A DNA stretch of 36,269 nt from Candidatus Poribacteria bacterium. GTDB lineage: Bacteria; Poribacteria; WGA-4E; JAJDTR01. Both the position numbers and the translations under genes were made by a program. The DNA is taken from contig JAJDTR010000002.1 in the NCBI GenBank assembly GCA_022827055.1, forward strand, positions 1-36,269, written 5' to 3'. Each line of letters starts with the position of its first letter. Within the stretch, counting starts at the first letter, position 1. Under the pieces are notes generated by a model. That model did no database searches, had not been told where the DNA came from, and worked only from the letters and a program-made list of their open reading frames with translations. Of the stretch, positions 32,794-36,269 are shown piece by piece.

Positions 32794-33085
32794 GAGGTTT
32801 CTCAATAAATGGATGCTTGCTAGCGTTAAGGCAATCCAAGGCGGGTTGCAAAATCCACTTTTCGTTCATGACACAATAGACGACATATAAGTCCAGTGTG
32901 TCCAGCATCTTCCGATGGTCTGTGAAGGTGTTTGGGAACTCATATTTCTGGGAAACTTGGGCGAGTTTCTCCTCATCCAGTTCACAGGCACCGAGCATCT
33001 CAACGTCATCTTCCCGACGATTTACGCTTGGATAGTGTGCGCCTTGGCTGCGTCCTCCTGCACCGATAAATCCTGCTTTGAGCAT
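32788..33085 (-). pseudogene. N-terminal fragment of a Gfo/Idh/MocA dehydrogenase
   Basis: About 99 residues of the Rossmann half are recognisable: GFIGAGGRSQGAH (5-17), a later DLYVVYCVMNEKW segment and PFIEKPPG, the family EKP motif. The sequence then leaves the family at about 32790 where the WD40 frame starts, so the catalytic C-terminal half is missing. AAGGAG is still present 10 bases before the ATG, so the 5' end is intact. The open frame continues out of phase through the WD40 region to a stop at 32711. Confidence 0.75.
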
Positions 33086-33242
33086 TGTGACCTTTCTCCT
33101 TCGTCTTAATGTTCGCTAAATTTCGTAGGTCAGAGTATCCGTACTTCAGCACAAGACTGAACTGACTGCAAGAAATTTTTCGGGTATCGGAGGGCCTTGC
33201 GAAAATTTGGAAAGGTTCAGGGACGGTTATAAATCGAAAAGT

Positions 33243-33271
33243 TTGATACTTTCAATCTTTTACGGTAATCT
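33243..33271 (+). promoter_or_regulatory. Weak promoter candidate before the PhyH pseudogene
   Basis: TTGATA (33243-33248) and TAATCT (33266-33271) are 17 bases apart. The -35 is one base off consensus; the -10 is poor. It would transcribe the PhyH pseudogene and cydA. Sequence evidence only. Confidence 0.25.
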
Positions 33272-33357
33272 TAATACCACACTAATCTTCAAGCAGTTAA
33301 AGCATTTCTCTGTTTACAGAGGAGTCCGAAACTGAACCGATTAGTGAGGAGAGACCT

Positions 33358-33789
33358 ATGCCAGTTTTTGACGCAGAAGCCTTAGAATTTTGGGAAGAGA
33401 ACTATTACGTCGTTGTACCGGAGGCGGTACCACTTGAAAATTGCCGCGCCGCCGAACAAGCCGTCTAGGATTTTCTTGAAATGGACCGGGACAACCCAGA
33501 CAGATGGTGTCCCGATCCACCGCGCGGGAGCATCATGGTGGAGATTTATCAACACAAAGCGTTGTAAGACAACCGCCAATATCCGCGCATCCATCAGGCG
33601 TTTTCAGAGTTTTGGGAGACGGAGAAACCCTGGGTTAGTTTTGATCGGGCGAGTATGAATCCGCCTGAACGTCCGGATTGGAAGTTCACCCGTCCTTATT
33701 TACATTGGGATATGTCGTTGGATGATATGCCGGTACGTTTGAAGGCGCAAGGCGTTTTGTATCTGGCGGATACGCCAGAAATAGTGTAA
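33358..33789 (+). pseudogene. PhyH family gene with two in-frame stops
   Basis: Reading from the ATG at 33358 (GAGGAG 6 bases upstream), the frame is open to 33789 except for TAG at 33466-33468 and TAA at 33565-33567. Across both stops it keeps a PhyH-like protein: YYVVVPEAVP near the start, DFLEMDRDNPDRW after the first stop, DNRQYPRIHQAF after the second, then DRASMNPPE and an HWD metal-ligand motif. The distal His and C-terminal part are absent, so it is also truncated. Both stops fall where Trp is usual or possible in relatives (e.g. L-W-DNRQ), consistent with single or double G-to-A changes in TGG. It ends 13 bases before cydA. Confidence 0.75.
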
Positions 33790-33802
33790 GGAGAGTCGCC
33801 TC

Positions 33803-35092
33803 ATGACAGATTTATTGGCAGCACGCGCACAGATGGCGATGTCGCTCGCATTTCACATTATTTTTGCGGTGATCGGTATAGCGATGCCGCTGCTAATGGT
33901 GATTGCCGAAGGGCTATGGCTCAAAACGCGAGAAGAGGTTTACCTGACGCTTGCGAAGCGGTGGGCAAAAGGGACTGCGATTATGTTTGCTGTCGGCGCG
34001 GTCTCTGGCACCGTTTTGTCTTTTGAACTCGGTTTGTTGTGGCCCAATTTTATGGCTTACGCTGGTCCGATCATCGGCATGCCGTTTTCATTGGAAGGGT
34101 TTGCATTCTTCCTGGAAGCGATCTTCTTAGGGCTTTACCTCTATGGCTGGGACCGCATTCCAAAATATGCCCACTGGTTTGCTGGGATGATGGTGCTGCT
34201 CGGCGGCACCTTGTCCGGTATTTTTGTTGTCACCGCGAATGCATGGATGAACACGCCTACCGGATTCTCTGTGGTCAATGGAGTGGTGACGGATGTCGAT
34301 CCGATTGCGGCAATGTTGAATCCCTCGTCGTTTAGCCAAACACTTCACATGACTATCGCTGCTTTTCTGACAGTAGGATTTGCGGTGGCGGGCATTCACG
34401 CCTATTTTCTGCGACGTGATCCCGACAACCTTTTCCATCGCCGTGCGTTTGCGATTGCCTTGAGTGTTGGTGGTGTGTTCGCACTCCTGCAACCGATTTC
34501 GGGTGACATCAGTGCCAAGAAGCTGGCGAAACACCAACCTATCAAGCTTGCGGCGATGGAGGCGCAGTGGGAGACCGAACGCGGGGCACCTTTACGTATC
34601 GGTGGTATTCCTAACGAGGACACTGAAGAGACTCGATATGCGCTTGAAATTCCGAAGGCACTTAGTTTTCTTGCGTACTCTGACTTCAACGCTGAGGTTA
34701 TGGGGCTTAAGGCGGTGCCACCGGAAGACCGTCCGCCTGTGGCGATTGTACATTTCGCATTTCAAATTATGGTAGCGTGCGGGATAGTGCTGATTACTGC
34801 TGGTGTTATCGGTGGCTGGCTCGCGTGGAAACATAAAAGACTACCGGATCAACGTTGGTATCTTCGGTTCGTTACGTTCTGTACACCGCTTGGGTTTATC
34901 GCGATTGAGGCAGGTTGGACGGTCACAGAGGTTGGACGGCAACCGTGGATTATTTATAATTACATGCGAACCGCTGAGGCAGTAACCTCAATGCCGAACC
35001 TCGTCGTTCCTTTTCTCGGTTTTACGGTACTTTATATTTTCCTCTCTATTATCGTTGTTATACTATTACGTCGTCAGATATTTTTAAGCTAA
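33803..35092 (+). CDS. cydA: Cytochrome bd quinol oxidase subunit I
   Basis: Membrane subunit holding haems b558, b595 and d and the quinol site; reduces O2 to water with high affinity. The protein is 429 residues with about nine membrane helices. H18 (LAFHII) fits a haem ligand, the b558 His lies in QTLHMT, and GRQPW is the family signature near the C-terminus. The Q-loop between the two halves is short (CioA/cyanide-insensitive type), with ETRYALEIPKALSFLAYSDFNAEVMGL at its end. AAGGAG is 9 bases before the ATG. Microaerobic or oxidative-stress respiration is the usual role. It is followed by cydB after 147 bases, a longer gap than usual for this pair. Confidence 0.96.
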   Translation: MTDLLAARAQMAMSLAFHIIFAVIGIAMPLLMVIAEGLWLKTREEVYLTLAKRWAKGTAIMFAVGAVSGTVLSFELGLLWPNFMAYAGPIIGMPFSLEGFAFFLEAIFLGLYLYGWDRIPKYAHWFAGMMVLLGGTLSGIFVVTANAWMNTPTGFSVVNGVVTDVDPIAAMLNPSSFSQTLHMTIAAFLTVGFAVAGIHAYFLRRDPDNLFHRRAFAIALSVGGVFALLQPISGDISAKKLAKHQPIKLAAMEAQWETERGAPLRIGGIPNEDTEETRYALEIPKALSFLAYSDFNAEVMGLKAVPPEDRPPVAIVHFAFQIMVACGIVLITAGVIGGWLAWKHKRLPDQRWYLRFVTFCTPLGFIAIEAGWTVTEVGRQPWIIYNYMRTAEAVTSMPNLVVPFLGFTVLYIFLSIIVVILLRRQIFLS

Positions 35093-35239
35093 CGCCAAGC
35101 GTTAAACACGATTATTGGTTAAACAATATTTCTCGGATAAGTTCCGCAGGGCTCCGATGTTGTTCTGCTGCTTGCACTTCAATAGATTGTTGCGACGAAC
35201 CTACTGCTAGGCACCCACCGACACATCGAGAGAACTTTC

Positions 35240-36269
35240 ATGTTGAGTCTTGAATTCTGCATTGCATGTGTAATGCTTATTTCCCTGATTATCTATATGT
35301 TGACAGGTGGTGCTGATTTTGGCGGTGGCATCTGGGATCTGTTTGCAACAGGTCGCCGTGCGAACGCACAGCGCTCGCTTATCGCACACGCGATTGGACC
35401 CATCTGGGAAGCGAACCATGTCTGGTTGATTGTGATTGTCGTTCTGCTTTTCGTGGCGTTTCCTGTTGCATTCGCTGCAATTAGCACGGCTTTACATATT
35501 CCATTGACATTTATGCTCATCGGTATTGTGCTTCGCGGCACGGCGTTTGTGTTTCGCACCTATGATGTTCAATCGGATGTAATACACCGCCGTTGGAGCC
35601 GAGTATTCGCTGTTGCAAGTGTTATTACGCCTGTGATGTTAGGGGTTACGTTGGGCGCGGTCGCGTCCGGCACGATACACGTTGACGTGGAGAGTGGACA
35701 GGTGGACACAGATTTCATCTCGGCATGGTTTGCGCCGTTTCCGTTTGCAATCGGGTTCTTTACCTTGACGCTTTGTGCGTTGCTTGCGGCGGTGTATCTC
35801 ACCCTTGAGACTGAGGACACAGAATTGCAGGAAGATTTTCGGCGACGTGCTCTCATCTCGGCAGTGAGTGTCGGTGCGATGGCAGGACTGAGTTTTATCT
35901 TGTCGGCGGAGGGGGCGCCAGCAATTCGACGCGGACTCGGTAGCGCGTCTTGGTCGATCCCGTTTCATATTTTAACGGGCGCGATGGCACTGTGGGCGAT
36001 CTGGACAATTTGGAAGCGTCAATTTCGCCTCGCGCGTATCCTCGTTCCGATACAGGTTACGCTCATCGTTTTCGGTTGGGGGCTGGCACAGTATCCGTAT
36101 CTTGTCACACCGGACTTAACCTTTTCAAATACGGCTGCACCGGATACAGTGTTACGTCCGTTGTTGATTGTACTGATTGCGGGGGGTGTGCTGTTGGTGC
36201 CTGCTTTCTGGTATCTTTACGCTGTGTTTAAGGGTGCAGCTCGGAAGGCGGGGCAAACCAAAGAAGAGA
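35240..36269 (+). CDS. cydB: Cytochrome bd quinol oxidase subunit II (runs off the right edge)
   Basis: The frame has no stop before the end of the window; 343 codons are seen, close to the normal length of about 340-380. The N-terminal YMLTGGADFGGGIWDL, the GPIWEANHVWLI signature and the FRTYD region are diagnostic of CydB, and the successive hydrophobic helices fit. The ATG at 35240 is preceded by a weak GAGAG site. The C-terminus is outside the window, and any cydX or cydCD genes would lie beyond it. Confidence 0.95.
   Translation, partial: MLSLEFCIACVMLISLIIYMLTGGADFGGGIWDLFATGRRANAQRSLIAHAIGPIWEANHVWLIVIVVLLFVAFPVAFAAISTALHIPLTFMLIGIVLRGTAFVFRTYDVQSDVIHRRWSRVFAVASVITPVMLGVTLGAVASGTIHVDVESGQVDTDFISAWFAPFPFAIGFFTLTLCALLAAVYLTLETEDTELQEDFRRRALISAVSVGAMAGLSFILSAEGAPAIRRGLGSASWSIPFHILTGAMALWAIWTIWKRQFRLARILVPIQVTLIVFGWGLAQYPYLVTPDLTFSNTAAPDTVLRPLLIVLIAGGVLLVPAFWYLYAVFKGAARKAGQTKEE

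Noticed and set aside
1-36269. tRNA, rRNA or riboswitch genes
   Set aside because: No cloverleaf with a GGTTCRANNCC arm, no rRNA segment and no familiar riboswitch core was recognised by eye; a covariance-model search would be needed to exclude them.

Overview
The window looks like a piece of a bacterial chromosome of moderate GC. The gene repertoire points to the sponge- and sediment-associated candidate phylum Poribacteria or a close relative: phytanoyl-CoA dioxygenase (PhyH) enzymes, xylose-isomerase-like TIM-barrel enzymes, Gfo/Idh/MocA dehydrogenases, a PmoA-like DUF6807 protein, a sulfatase-like hydrolase, a sulfotransferase, cytoplasmic-looking metallopeptidases and many small palindromic repeats. 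This placement is inferred from gene content only; no rRNA gene is present. Start codons include ATG, TTG and GTG, and several true starts are fixed by good Shine-Dalgarno sequences inside longer open frames.

Layout. Positions 1-345 hold a dispersed repeat and a strong sigma70-type promoter. A plus-strand block (346-8073) carries PhyH, a D-2-hydroxyacid dehydrogenase, a second PhyH, a hydroxypyruvate-isomerase-like TIM barrel, citramalate synthase (cimA), a second TIM-barrel epimerase/isomerase and a DUF6807 protein. A long minus-strand block (8358-28031, transcribed right to left) carries an M14 carboxypeptidase, a third TIM-barrel protein, a Gfo/Idh/MocA dehydrogenase, a sulfotransferase, a HEPN/MNT pair, a sulfatase-like hydrolase, an S41 peptidase and a small membrane protein. 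It continues with gatA, two unknown small genes, gatC, pcrA, guaA, a class III aminotransferase, argS and a rhodanese. The block from pcrA to gatA reads as one operon.

Positions 28032-33790 form an accessory, decaying region. It holds an intact GNAT plus ADP-ribosyltransferase-like pair and an M28 peptidase. Around them lie gene remnants: ABC ATPase N-terminus, mannonate-dehydratase-like N-terminus, Nudix fragment, a Gfo/Idh N-terminus abutting a WD40 C-terminal part, and a PhyH gene with two in-frame stops. At least four families of dispersed repeats are concentrated there. The window ends with a cytochrome bd oxidase pair, cydA and cydB; cydB runs off the edge.

How the genes work together. 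The left block suggests oxidation and isomerisation of unusual sugars or sugar acids, with iron/2-oxoglutarate oxygenases, NAD-dependent dehydrogenases and metal-dependent isomerases. The middle block mixes housekeeping functions (Gln-tRNA/Asn-tRNA amidation, DNA repair helicase, GMP synthesis, Arg-tRNA charging) with degradative and sulfate-ester enzymes. The most interesting material is the 28-34 kb region: the GNAT/ART-like cassette, the repeat families and the unusual density of gene remnants.
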